A stretch of 64,000 nucleotides of DNA from Rhodothermaceae bacterium Tc-Br11_B2g6_7. GTDB lineage: Bacteria; Bacteroidota; Rhodothermia; Rhodothermales; Salinibacteraceae. Where the stretch lies: NCBI GenBank assembly GCA_001564055.1, contig LKNB01000009.1, positions 1-64,000 of the forward strand, in the 5' to 3' direction. The notes under the pieces are model-generated. The model was given only the letters and a program-made list of their open reading frames with translations, searched no databases and was not told the origin of the DNA. Position 1 is the stretch's first letter. Each line of letters starts with the position of its first letter. The position numbers were made by a program, and so were the translations under genes. This document shows positions 1 to 9,271 of this stretch, piece by piece.

Positions 1-84
1 AACAGGTAGATCCAAACGAGCGTAAACTGGGAGTCCATGTCGCCAAGGGCGGCTTTGCAAGAAGGCGTCGAACACCCTCTTCAA

Positions 85-110
85 GCCGCCTGCGGCGGCG
101 TGGTTTTTTT
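85..110 (+). terminator. Probable intrinsic terminator of an upstream gene outside the window
   Basis: GCCGCC (85-90), loop TGC and GGCGGC (94-99) form a short GC-rich hairpin followed after four bases by seven T residues (104-110). No gene is claimed in bases 1-84, where frames 1 and 2 close within 24 bases. The hairpin probably ends a plus-strand transcript that begins left of the window. Confidence 0.5.
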
Positions 111-200
111 CAACCCTTGATTGGCATAAGCTTTTGGCTGATAGCGTAAAGGCTTGTCTCCTCCTTTGGTCTAATTCCATGCGCAGATATTCTTTATTCG

Positions 201-3200
201 ATGGATCGATTGATACGCATACGTTCGGCAGTGCACTGGGTAGGTGTGATTTTGTTGGTCAGTGTTGCGGGGCTTACCGCCTGCAGCGACGATCCGGTCA
301 GTGACCTTGATCCAGATCCTGAGCCGGGCCCCCTGCCAGCTTCGGAGGTAGAGATCAGCGGGGCCGTCACCGGACCTGATGGCCTCAACGCGGCCTCGGT
401 CGACTCACTGACGGCGGCAGTATCCGTAGACGGCGAAACGCCCCTGGCCGGCGTATCGGTTGACATCTACGACCTTGGCGCCTACGCTGACGCGCCCACC
501 TCCACCGATCCGCTCACCACCACGACGACCGATCAGAGCGGCGCCTACACGGCGGAAGAGCTGCCGGAGGACACGGACCTGCTCGTGCGGATCGAGGAGA
601 CGGACCCGGCGCTGGAGGCGATTGTGCGGGCTCCCGATGATGGCGCCACCGTCGACGTCAGCAGTGCCACCACGCTGGCCGCGGCGTACCACGCGCCTGG
701 CATTGCCTCCGGCACACTGCCGACGGCTGCCGAACTTGATGACACGATCGGCACCGCTGCGTCCGCGCTTGAGACGCTCGATGCGTCCAGCCTCCTCTCC
801 GCGCTGCAGTCGCTCATCCCCGATACCTTCGGCGATGGCTTTCCGGGCGACCTCCCGCCGGAGCTTCAAGTGATCGTGGACGCACTGGACGGGGTCGATG
901 TGGCGGTTTGCGAGCTGGTGGCGTTGGAGACAACCTCCGGCTACCCCACCGACGAAATACGCATTGATGGACTGGATGAGGATTTTGGTGATGAGCCCTG
1001 GGGCTGGCTTTATGACGCCTCCATTGAAAACCCGGAAGATGACGAGCGGGTGTGGGTCTTTGCCGAGCGGACATCAGACGACGAAGGGGTGCTGGTCTTG
1101 CCGCTTCACCCGGAAGAACCGATGGCCGGCGGCGAAGCGAGGCTTATACTGGTCGCTGAAGAGGAGGCGCTTTCCTGCCCTCCGGTGGATGTAACTATTG
1201 AGCCGTTGGAGCCGGCGCCCGGCACGTTCGAATCCATTGTCGATGACATGGAGGCGCTGTTCGTGGAAGCGGCCGGACGGTTTAACGCCGACCCGGAGGA
1301 GCTCCGCACCCAGGCCATCGGAGACCTGGCAGAAGACGAGGTATACCTTGCGCTCATTGCTGGCGGCCTGCAGGTGATCGACGGCCCGAACTACCCAAAC
1401 AACCTGCGGGCCCGTCTGGCAGGCGATGTCGGCGAGCCACTTGAGGGCGAGGCCTTCGACGTATGGGAGGCTCTTGCCGCTCATACGGGCTACGATGCCA
1501 CGTTTGCCGGTATGGCGGATGCACTGAGCAGCGGAGGACAAGGCGGGCTTGTTGCCCAGCAGACCGGCGTTACCGATTGCCTTGGTGAACCACGCAACAT
1601 CAGCACGCCGGCGGAGCTCGACTGCTGGATGGGGGTGCAGGATGCTTTTGCGGGATTGGAAGAACTGCGCGGCACGATGAATGACTTCAGTGAGCGCATC
1701 CTTGTTGCCGTAGCCAACGGAAGTGCGCAGGGAAAAGTCTTGCTCGATCAGTTTGAGACCCTGCGGCAATGGACCGAAATGATGGCCGATGGCCTGGACA
1801 GCGCCATGCCATCGGAGCTCCTGCCGATTAACGTTATTGTGTCGCAGGCCGAGTACAAGGAGGATGAGAACGCCCCCGATGGCTGGACGGCGGAAGTAGC
1901 AGCCTGGGGGTCGGACTGGGATGCGGATGTACTGCTGACCCTGAGTGTCGCGACCATTGGGATCCCTATCGGCCGCGCGACACGCCAGCTTCGCCGGGCA
2001 CGACAGGCCGACGACGCGATCGACGCGGCCATTGACCAGGCCACAGGAGACATCCTCGGGCAGCTCAGTGACATGGAGCTTGGAGTTATAAGCTTCGACC
2101 AGATACTCTATGGACCGGTCGACGTGGATCCTAACCGGGAAAACGAAGAAACCTATTTTGAGTGGGAACTAAACACGCTGGATTCGGAGTCGGGCCGAGC
2201 CCCGTTTGCCTTTGTTGAGGGCGATGAATCTCAGTATCAGCCCAAAGCGGTCGGGCGGTCTGAGCTGCGGGTCAGAACCCGAGGCGGCGATGTGTTTCAG
2301 GGCCAGCCGACCGTGGGAACGGAGGAGTTGCTGGCAGAAGCCCTCGAAATCGAAATCCTAACGGAAGACGGTGACCCGGCGCCGAACCTTGTGCGGGTGG
2401 ATAGTAGCGATGACTACGAGGTAACGCTCGTCGCTGAGGTCTCCAACCTCAGCGACGACGAGAACCGGCACGTAGAGTGGACCTTCGATAGTGACCCGGG
2501 TGCCGCGTTCTTTACGACGTCCGGAGCGTTCGACGAAATCATCACCTTCACCGCCGACCCGCAGGACGGCATAGATCAGTACATCATGCGGGCGGAAGCG
2601 GCGACCCGGGAAGGACTGCGCGCGGACAACGATCCCACGCGCGCCACCTTCGTCGGCATTACCACGGAGGAAGAGGACCTGATCATTGAGCCCGGCGTGG
2701 CACGCGCAGAGCCGGATGAGACCATCCAGTTCCTTGCACTGGACCCCGAATCGGACAGCCCTGTGGATGTGACATGGTCAGCCGATGCCGGCACCATCAC
2801 GAGTGCGGGCTGGTTTACCATGCCGTCGGATCAGTCTACCGGCATCGTTACCATCACCGCGGAGGCCACGGACGACTCCGGGCGGAGCGCGACGGCGCAG
2901 GTGACCTTCCCGTGCGCGTCGGCCGAACTGACGCTCACCTCGGAGGCCTTCACCTACGAGAGTGAAACGCTGGGGGCGATCTGGAATGCAGACCTTGGCG
3001 TTCCGCTCGCTCAAGCCAGTAGCTGGATCGTCAACGCGCCTGAGGAGGATGGCTTCCGGTTACTCCTGTCAATGATCACCAACATCAGCGACGACGGTGA
3101 ATGGACGCGCGACCTCACGTTCACGGTACCGCCCATCGGCCAGCCCATAGATGGACAGTGGTCGATTGAGCTTTACCTTACCGATGGCGACGAGTGGGTC

Positions 3201-3458
3201 ACTAGGTTTTATGACTCACTCGGTCCGGATGCGACTCCTGTCATGAATCCCGTACCACTCACCATTGAGCGTACGCTCGTGACCGTGGACGGCCGCGAAA
3301 TACCGGAGTATAGCGGCACGTTTGAGGGGCCGGTCGGGCGGTTCTACGAAGATGCCGATGGAATCATACAATTCGAGACCGTGATCGTGGAGGGCGAATT
3401 CAGCGGCATCCGCTACGGCGATGACTCCTGTATCATCTTTCAGGATGCGCAGTTTTAG
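201..3458 (+). CDS. Large exported lipoprotein with Ig-like regions, function unknown
   Basis: The 1085-residue product starts with a signal peptide ending in a lipobox (Leu-Thr-Ala-Cys, Cys at about 28), so it should be lipid-anchored in the envelope. An Asp/Pro/Glu-rich linker follows the Cys. Residues about 50-140 resemble a carboxypeptidase-regulatory/transthyretin-like fold (a 'gVsV.iyd...tttdqsGaYt' pattern). Residues about 720-915 look like two beta-sandwich (Ig/BIG-like) segments, the second rich in the 'ITS.GWFTMPSD...VTITAEATDDSG' type of strand pattern. The middle third shows no family I recognise. It stands alone, with an unrelated enzyme gene 124 bases downstream. Strongly acidic. 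A surface or periplasmic structural role is inferred only. Confidence 0.8.
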   Translation: MDRLIRIRSAVHWVGVILLVSVAGLTACSDDPVSDLDPDPEPGPLPASEVEISGAVTGPDGLNAASVDSLTAAVSVDGETPLAGVSVDIYDLGAYADAPTSTDPLTTTTTDQSGAYTAEELPEDTDLLVRIEETDPALEAIVRAPDDGATVDVSSATTLAAAYHAPGIASGTLPTAAELDDTIGTAASALETLDASSLLSALQSLIPDTFGDGFPGDLPPELQVIVDALDGVDVAVCELVALETTSGYPTDEIRIDGLDEDFGDEPWGWLYDASIENPEDDERVWVFAERTSDDEGVLVLPLHPEEPMAGGEARLILVAEEEALSCPPVDVTIEPLEPAPGTFESIVDDMEALFVEAAGRFNADPEELRTQAIGDLAEDEVYLALIAGGLQVIDGPNYPNNLRARLAGDVGEPLEGEAFDVWEALAAHTGYDATFAGMADALSSGGQGGLVAQQTGVTDCLGEPRNISTPAELDCWMGVQDAFAGLEELRGTMNDFSERILVAVANGSAQGKVLLDQFETLRQWTEMMADGLDSAMPSELLPINVIVSQAEYKEDENAPDGWTAEVAAWGSDWDADVLLTLSVATIGIPIGRATRQLRRARQADDAIDAAIDQATGDILGQLSDMELGVISFDQILYGPVDVDPNRENEETYFEWELNTLDSESGRAPFAFVEGDESQYQPKAVGRSELRVRTRGGDVFQGQPTVGTEELLAEALEIEILTEDGDPAPNLVRVDSSDDYEVTLVAEVSNLSDDENRHVEWTFDSDPGAAFFTTSGAFDEIITFTADPQDGIDQYIMRAEAATREGLRADNDPTRATFVGITTEEEDLIIEPGVARAEPDETIQFLALDPESDSPVDVTWSADAGTITSAGWFTMPSDQSTGIVTITAEATDDSGRSATAQVTFPCASAELTLTSEAFTYESETLGAIWNADLGVPLAQASSWIVNAPEEDGFRLLLSMITNISDDGEWTRDLTFTVPPIGQPIDGQWSIELYLTDGDEWVTRFYDSLGPDATPVMNPVPLTIERTLVTVDGREIPEYSGTFEGPVGRFYEDADGIIQFETVIVEGEFSGIRYGDDSCIIFQDAQF

Positions 3459-3582
3459 GGGCCGCTGGGGTGCACAAGCGATACGGAGCGCGTGAGCATC
3501 GAACGGGCGGCGTCCTGCTTTCTTTAGGCCGGGCGTCTGCCTATCTTCGCTCATATGCCCTCGCGACCATCCCCTTGCCGCC

Positions 3583-4674
3583 GTGTCTACCGTCCAAACC
3601 CACACCTTTCCGCTCGACCACCTGCGGTCGTTCTGTGAAGCCGTCTTCTTGCATTATGGCGTGCCCAAGGCCGAGGCTCAGCAAGCGGCCGACGTACTGC
3701 ATGCCGCCGACCGGCGGGGCATCGACTCGCACGGCGTCGCCCGCCTGAAAACCTACGCCGACCTGCTGGAAGCCGGAAGCATCAACCCCACCCCAGACAT
3801 CACCATCGTGCGGGAGACGCCCAGCACGGCCACGGTGGATGGCGATAACGGCCTCGGGCTGGTGGTGGGCCCGGCGGCCAACCGCATCGCGCTGGACAAA
3901 GCGGAGGCGGTGGGCTCCGGGACTGTCACAGTGCGCAACACCAACCACTTCGGCATCGCAGGCTACTACCCCCTGCAGGCGCTCGATCGCGGATGCATCG
4001 GGGTGGCGATGACGAACTCCACCGCCCTCGTAGCGCCGCTCTGGGGAGCCGAGCGCATGCTGGGCACCAACCCCATCGCGATTGCCTTTCCTGGCAAGGA
4101 GGAGCCGCCCATCGTGATTGACATGGCGACGAGCACGGTAGCGTACGGAAAGGTAGAGATCGCCCGGCGTGAGGAGACGTCCATGGCGGAAGGGTGGGCC
4201 ATCGACGCCGAAGGGCACCCGACGACCAACCCGCAGGCGATGATCGATGGCGGCGCGCAGCTGCCGCTGGGGTCGACGCGAGCGCAAGGCGGCCACAAAG
4301 GGTACGGCCTCTCGGCGATGGTGGACATCCTCACGAGCGTCCTCAGCGGCGCTAACTGGGGACCGTTCGCACCGCCGTTTGCTCTGCAACAGACCACGCC
4401 CGAGCGGCAGGTCGGCCAGGGCATCGGCCACTACTTCAGCGCGTGGCGCCTGGATGGCTTCATGGACCCGGAAGCGTTCAAGCAGCAGATCGACGACTGG
4501 ATCCGCACCTTCCGCGCGACGAAGCCGGCGCCTGGGACCGACGGCCCGCTCATCCCCGGCGACCCCGAGCGCGAGGCGGCCGCCCACCGCGACGTGCATG
4601 GCGTGCCCGTGCTGCAGCCGGTAGTCGACGACCTCCGCACGATCAGCGAGCGGACGGGCGTGCCGTTCGACTGA
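3583..4674 (+). CDS. Malate/L-lactate dehydrogenase family (Ldh2/YbjC type) NAD(P)-dependent oxidoreductase
   Basis: The 363-residue product matches the Ldh2 family, which reduces 2-oxo acids such as oxaloacetate, pyruvate, 2,3-diketogulonate or ureidoglycolate with NAD(P)H and is unrelated to classical Rossmann LDH. Family landmarks are the 'RRGIDSHGVARL' block at about 44-55 with the catalytic-type His50, 'NTNHFGIAGYY' at 119-129, 'MLGTNPIAIAFP' near 160 and 'GGHKGYGL' near 235. Length is typical. The start is GTG at 3583; no upstream in-frame ATG fits. A TATCTTCG element at 3542-3549 could be its -7 promoter box. The substrate cannot be told from sequence. Confidence 0.88.
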   Translation: MSTVQTHTFPLDHLRSFCEAVFLHYGVPKAEAQQAADVLHAADRRGIDSHGVARLKTYADLLEAGSINPTPDITIVRETPSTATVDGDNGLGLVVGPAANRIALDKAEAVGSGTVTVRNTNHFGIAGYYPLQALDRGCIGVAMTNSTALVAPLWGAERMLGTNPIAIAFPGKEEPPIVIDMATSTVAYGKVEIARREETSMAEGWAIDAEGHPTTNPQAMIDGGAQLPLGSTRAQGGHKGYGLSAMVDILTSVLSGANWGPFAPPFALQQTTPERQVGQGIGHYFSAWRLDGFMDPEAFKQQIDDWIRTFRATKPAPGTDGPLIPGDPEREAAAHRDVHGVPVLQPVVDDLRTISERTGVPFD

Positions 4675-4780
4675 GGGGGATAGCCGGAAGCTCCGCCCCG
4701 ATCCCTGTAACATGCATTTGGGCAGACGCACGTACGTCGTGCTGTTCGCTTCGCTTCCCCTACCTCTTCTGTCTGTAGCC

Positions 4781-6058
4781 GTGACGCAAAAGGCCTGCGC
4801 CATCAGTCGCCTGTCTGGACTGTACCTCGTGGTTGGCGTCGTGGTGTTGCTGCTGGCGTCAGGCTGTGCCCGTAAAGCGCTGGTCAGTGAAACGTACGAC
4901 GCCTCGTTTTACGAGGTGCAGCGCACGCTGCCGGATACGCTAACCGGTGAGCCCTTGCAGTTTCTCGTGGTGGGTGATACGCAGGCCTCCTGGCGTGCGG
5001 AGTGGAAATTCTACCGGCGCGACAACTGGGCGACGTGGTGGCAGCTGGCCGTGCCGTTCTACCAGGTGTATCTGCTGGGCGAGGGGCTCGTGGGCGGCAT
5101 CAATTACCTCCGCCAGAAACCCGACCACGGAGCCGACAAGCGGTTGGCGGTGCGGCAGGCCATGCAACGCACCGCTCGCGACACAACCCCGCAGTTTATC
5201 CTGCATACGGGTGACATGGCCAGCCACGACGGGCGCTATGCGGAGCACTGGGGCTCGTTCCTTCAGGAGTACGGAGCCGGTGAGGAGTCGCTGCTCCACG
5301 CCTATCCGTTTCTGCCCGCACTCGGCAACCACGATGAAGCCAACGACGAAACTTACGGCTGGCCCAACTACGACGCTATTTTTGACTATCCAAGGTTTTA
5401 CGTCAAGGACCTGCCCGAGGCCGCGCTGTTTGTCTTAGACTCCAATTTTCTGGTAGACCAGACCGGCACCGTCCCCGACGAGGTCATGGAAGAGCGTTTC
5501 CAGACGTATTTCGTCGGGACGGCCGAGGAACCGTCGTGGCTGGAACGCGAGCTGGAGAAACGCGCCGACGTACCGCTCAAAATAATCGCCATGCACCACC
5601 CGCTGGCTACCCTTAGCTGGCATGAGCGAGACTTTCACAAACCGGCGTACGGACCTGATCTGTTGGATAAACGCCAACAGTTGCTGCAGCTCGTGCAGGA
5701 GCACGAGGTTAACGTGCAACTCTCCGGGCATGAGCACCTCTACGAACACAACTACATTCCGTCGTGCGAGGCCGGAAAGCAGCACACGTTCCACACGATC
5801 ATCAGTAGTGGAGGCGGCGCTATTGCCCGGGCAACCGCCACGGACGAGGAGTTGCGGGTGCGTACGAATCGGTACCGTATGCAGGGCTTCGACATTCAGC
5901 TCGGTAGCCAGGTGTCAGACTATCACTACACCTGGGTTACGCTTGAGGCGGGCGTGCTCACGTTCGATACCTACGCTGTGGACACCGATGCGCCGTACGA
6001 GGCTCAGCACCTGGATGAGGTGGTCGTTACGCCGGAAAAGAAGGCCTGTCGTTACTGA
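4781..6058 (+). CDS. Calcineurin-like metallophosphoesterase lipoprotein
   Basis: A dinuclear-metal phosphoesterase with the full set of ligand blocks: 'VVGDTQ' (Asp66), 'HTGDMASHDG' (Asp145), 'LGNHDE' (182-186), 'AMHHP' near 270 and 'LSGHEHLYEH' near 318. I prefer the GTG start at 4781 because it gives a compact signal peptide ending Leu-Ala-Ser-Gly-Cys (Cys29), so the protein should be lipidated and act outside the cytoplasm. An in-frame ATG at 4712 would add 23 residues. A barrel gene follows after 91 bases, then an exported kinase-like protein and a nucleotide transporter, which suggests a shared role in envelope phosphate chemistry. The substrate is unknown. Confidence 0.88.
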   Translation: MTQKACAISRLSGLYLVVGVVVLLLASGCARKALVSETYDASFYEVQRTLPDTLTGEPLQFLVVGDTQASWRAEWKFYRRDNWATWWQLAVPFYQVYLLGEGLVGGINYLRQKPDHGADKRLAVRQAMQRTARDTTPQFILHTGDMASHDGRYAEHWGSFLQEYGAGEESLLHAYPFLPALGNHDEANDETYGWPNYDAIFDYPRFYVKDLPEAALFVLDSNFLVDQTGTVPDEVMEERFQTYFVGTAEEPSWLERELEKRADVPLKIIAMHHPLATLSWHERDFHKPAYGPDLLDKRQQLLQLVQEHEVNVQLSGHEHLYEHNYIPSCEAGKQHTFHTIISSGGGAIARATATDEELRVRTNRYRMQGFDIQLGSQVSDYHYTWVTLEAGVLTFDTYAVDTDAPYEAQHLDEVVVTPEKKACRY

Positions 6059-6149
6059 ACGCGCGCTGCAGGCAACCCAGGTGTAACACAGGACAGGAAG
6101 CATAGACGAAGAGATGATCCGCGTGCCCTTCGCCTGATTTTCTGCCTCC

Positions 6150-7466
6150 GTGCTTCGCATTGTGCTGCTTGTGGTTGTGGCTGGAAGCCTGATGGCGAGC
6201 GCGTCTTCGGCTGGAGCTGTGCCGGTGCCGACGGTTAATCCGGCGGCTCTTCCCCTAACGGTCGATACCACGACCACCGAAGCCACACCCACACGCCACG
6301 AGAAATTGCGCAGCGCACGCGAGCGCAGCCGCCAGCACGTTCATCCGCCGCGCCCCACGTCCATCGAACGCACGGTGCGCTTCATTGAAGACGATGCCGT
6401 GCCCGCGCTGCTCGAGTTTGGCGTCGGGGGTTTTTACGTGGCCTTCGGCGGCTTTCCCGTGGGTTCAGGCACGGGTGCGCGAGCCAATTACACGCCCTTT
6501 TTCCGTGAGAACAGCCTGAATACACAGCTCCGGGCCGGCCTTACCCTGCGAGGGTACTGGACGCTGGATGCCACAGCCAGGCTTGAGCGCGGATGGTTCT
6601 TCACGCAGGGCTACACCAGCTTTCGTCTGCGCCCCGAATCGTTTGTCGCGACCCCGACCGGTGCCCCTACCGATGTTGATATCGACGTGCGCGAGTTCAT
6701 CGGTGGAGGCATGGTCGGGGCGCAGCTGCATTCGCGGTGGGCGGTGGCTACCGGTCTCTCCTATCAGACGGCTGACCCCCGGCGAGCGCCGGCCCTTGAC
6801 TTTACCCCTGTACGTCCCCCCGGCGCGGAGGTAGAGGACCTCACTACGGCGCGCTATCTTCGGTACCAGGCGCGCCTTGAATGGGACAGCCGCGACGTCC
6901 AGCATCGCCACGGCATCGGCGATCGGTTCACACCTCGCATCGATCCCCTTACCGAGCGCCCGTTCCATCCACGCCATGGCACGTTCGTGTCCGCGCACGC
7001 CGATCGATTTCAGGAGCTGTCCGCCGTTGACGGCACCTTCAATCAGGTGACCGCCGAGGTGCAACACTACCGCTCGTTCTGGAATGCCTATCACACCCTG
7101 GCCCTGCGTCATCGGAGCGTCTTTACCGGCATAGAAAATAACGCCAGGGTGCCCTTCTATCAGCTACCGCATGTAGGCGGCCCGTACACTCTGCGGGGAT
7201 TTCGCAACTTCCGCTTTCGGGGCCGGCACACGCTGTTGTTCAACGCAGAATACCGATGGCGCGTCTGGCATTTTGCTGATATGGTGCTGTTCGGCGATGC
7301 CGGTAAGGCCATGGACGATGCGGCTTCCTGGGGCTTCACCAACCTCCAGGCCTCCTGGGGAGGTGGGCTTCGCGTAGCTGCCGGCACGGACATCCTTCTA
7401 CGCCTGGAGGTGGCACGCAGCCACGAATCCACGCAGCTTATCCTCGGATTTAGCAGTGCATTTTAA
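6150..7466 (+). CDS. BamA/TamA (surface antigen D15)-like outer-membrane beta-barrel without POTRA domains
   Basis: The 438-residue product has a signal peptide (cleavage near 'ASSAGA', about 25), then only about 60 residues before barrel-like alternating strands. The C-terminal half carries the Omp85 signature 'PYTLRGFRNFRFRG' (near 350), strands such as 'TLLFNAEYRWRVW' and 'VLFGDAG', and ends in the outer-membrane Phe of '...GFSSAF'. It is therefore an Omp85-type 16-stranded-like barrel lacking room for POTRA repeats. The start is GTG at 6150. Its stop codon overlaps the next start (TAATG), so translation is coupled to the kinase-like gene. Possible roles are protein or lipid export, or an anchor for the neighbouring phosphoesterase. 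Confidence 0.85.
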   Translation: MLRIVLLVVVAGSLMASASSAGAVPVPTVNPAALPLTVDTTTTEATPTRHEKLRSARERSRQHVHPPRPTSIERTVRFIEDDAVPALLEFGVGGFYVAFGGFPVGSGTGARANYTPFFRENSLNTQLRAGLTLRGYWTLDATARLERGWFFTQGYTSFRLRPESFVATPTGAPTDVDIDVREFIGGGMVGAQLHSRWAVATGLSYQTADPRRAPALDFTPVRPPGAEVEDLTTARYLRYQARLEWDSRDVQHRHGIGDRFTPRIDPLTERPFHPRHGTFVSAHADRFQELSAVDGTFNQVTAEVQHYRSFWNAYHTLALRHRSVFTGIENNARVPFYQLPHVGGPYTLRGFRNFRFRGRHTLLFNAEYRWRVWHFADMVLFGDAGKAMDDAASWGFTNLQASWGGGLRVAAGTDILLRLEVARSHESTQLILGFSSAF

Positions 7467-9208
7467 TGTCTACACCATACCGCATAGCGTTCACCGTTGC
7501 CTGTCTCGGCGCATGGGGTGTGCTTGTGCTCTGTCTGTTGTCAGGTGGCCCAGCGCAGGCCCAGGTGTTTTATCCGGATGATCCATTGATGGAAGACCCG
7601 GACCGGGCCCCGATCGACCCACCGCAGTCGTGGGAATTGTCTGATTTCCACGATTATGTGGAGAACGCCGTGGAGCGACCGGACGAGCGTGGAGGGCGCG
7701 CTATGAATATCAACACCCTTGGCGAGGTACCACGCTCCAGCTGGTACGAGCCGCGCCATTACTACGACCGGATGAGCATCGAGGAATTGCAGCGCGGACC
7801 GCATGTCAGCGGCGGACCTAACCCCGCGGAGACGTGGCAGGTAGTCGAAGGGAAGGAGGAAGGTGTGACGACCGGATTCTGGGTAGAAGACAGCGACCAC
7901 CGCTTCCTGTTTAAGTTCGATGATAAAGAGCACCTGGAGCTATCTACCGCTTCTGAGGCGATTGTCACACAGATATTCCACGCGCTGGGGTATCATTCCC
8001 CTGAGAACTATCTGGTGCATTTTGGTCGGGATCAGCTCGAGGTGCATTCCGACGCCACCTTTGAGGATGAGGATGGCGAGGAGCGCCCGATGACGACCGA
8101 GGACCTGGAAGCTGTGCTCGGGGAGGTCCCGCAGTACGAGGACGGGACCTTTCGGGCCTTGGCAAGCCAGTTTTTGCCCGGCGAATACGTCGGCCCGTTC
8201 AAGTTTCACGGCACGCGCCCGGACGACCCCAATGATATCTTTCCCCACGAGCACCGACGCGAACTGCGGGGGATGCGTGTGTTTTCGGCATGGGTCAACC
8301 GGGGCGACGCGCGGAGCAACAACACCCTCGATATGCTCCTCGAGGGTCCAGATGGGCCGTATGTAAAGCATTTCATGATTGACCACACCACCACACTGGG
8401 GGCGACGCCGCTCGGCCCGCAGCAGGTATGGATGGGGCGCGAGTTTCTAATCGATGCCCCGGCCATCGCCGCGAGCGTCTTTTCGCTGGGCCTGGCCGGG
8501 CGCCCGTGGACGCGGCAGTCCTACCCGAACTCGGGCCTGTCGTCGGTAGGGCATTTCCGCACCGACACCTTTGAGCCTACCGAGTGGAAGCAGCAATACC
8601 GCAACCCGGCGTTCCTAAATATGGATGAAGATGACGCCTTCTGGGCCGCCAAACAGGTAGCGCATTTTACGGCCGAGGAGATTCGTGGACTCGTGCGGGT
8701 GGGCGAGTACACGCGGGAGGAAGCCATAGATTTTCTCACCGACGCGTTGCTCGTACGCCGGGATAAGATTGCGCGTGCGTACCTTCCGCATGGTGGCGGG
8801 CTTGATCGCTTCCGTGTGGGCGACGATGGTCGCCTGCAGTTCGACGACCTGCTGGAGCATCCGGCTTTTGAAGAGACGAAGCCGCTGGCCCCTGTGGTCT
8901 GGCACACCTTCGACAATGCCACGGGGCAGCGTGGAGTGGCCGTGGATACGACAGCCATCGCCGACGGCACCACGGCCATGCCAGCCGCTGAGGGATCGTT
9001 CGTTGTCGGGGTTTTTCATCGGACCGGCGCGCCAGACCGTACAACGGAAGTCTTTCTGCGGGCTGAAAGCGATGGCTGGGCTGTGGTAGGCCTTCGCCGC
9101 AGCAGTCAGGGACTGCCAGGCGACGTTCCGGTCTGGACGCAGGTCCCCGACCATCTGCAAAGCAATCCTGATTCCTCTGATGCGCTGTTTACGACGGACC
9201 GGCCATAG
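7466..9208 (+). CDS. Exported protein with a kinase-like (HipA/Fam20/CotH-type) motif set, function unknown
   Basis: The 580-residue product has an N-terminal signal peptide ('SGGPAQAQ', cleaved near 33). I do not recognise a named family, but the motif order resembles protein/lipid-kinase-like folds: Lys150 in 'FLFKF', Glu164 in 'ASEAIVTQIFHALGY' followed by 'PENYLVHF' as in HipA/CotH alpha-C regions, a catalytic-loop-like 'NRGDARSNN' (Asp281, Asn286), and 'FMIDHTTTLG' (Asp306) as a DFG equivalent. Residues about 480-580 form a separate C-terminal segment. It overlaps the barrel gene by one base and precedes the NTT-like carrier by 63 bases. The kinase assignment is inference from motif spacing and is not proven. 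Confidence 0.7.
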   Translation: MSTPYRIAFTVACLGAWGVLVLCLLSGGPAQAQVFYPDDPLMEDPDRAPIDPPQSWELSDFHDYVENAVERPDERGGRAMNINTLGEVPRSSWYEPRHYYDRMSIEELQRGPHVSGGPNPAETWQVVEGKEEGVTTGFWVEDSDHRFLFKFDDKEHLELSTASEAIVTQIFHALGYHSPENYLVHFGRDQLEVHSDATFEDEDGEERPMTTEDLEAVLGEVPQYEDGTFRALASQFLPGEYVGPFKFHGTRPDDPNDIFPHEHRRELRGMRVFSAWVNRGDARSNNTLDMLLEGPDGPYVKHFMIDHTTTLGATPLGPQQVWMGREFLIDAPAIAASVFSLGLAGRPWTRQSYPNSGLSSVGHFRTDTFEPTEWKQQYRNPAFLNMDEDDAFWAAKQVAHFTAEEIRGLVRVGEYTREEAIDFLTDALLVRRDKIARAYLPHGGGLDRFRVGDDGRLQFDDLLEHPAFEETKPLAPVVWHTFDNATGQRGVAVDTTAIADGTTAMPAAEGSFVVGVFHRTGAPDRTTEVFLRAESDGWAVVGLRRSSQGLPGDVPVWTQVPDHLQSNPDSSDALFTTDRP

Positions 9209-9271
9209 GTCTGCGCAAAGCCATCCCGCACGTATCGCCCCTTTCCGCTCGCCTTTCCAGCTCAGCCTTGT

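Noticed and set aside
3541-4803. 420-codon minus-strand frame opposite the Ldh2-family gene
   Set aside because: Arg/His/Gly-rich antisense translation of a well-recognised enzyme.
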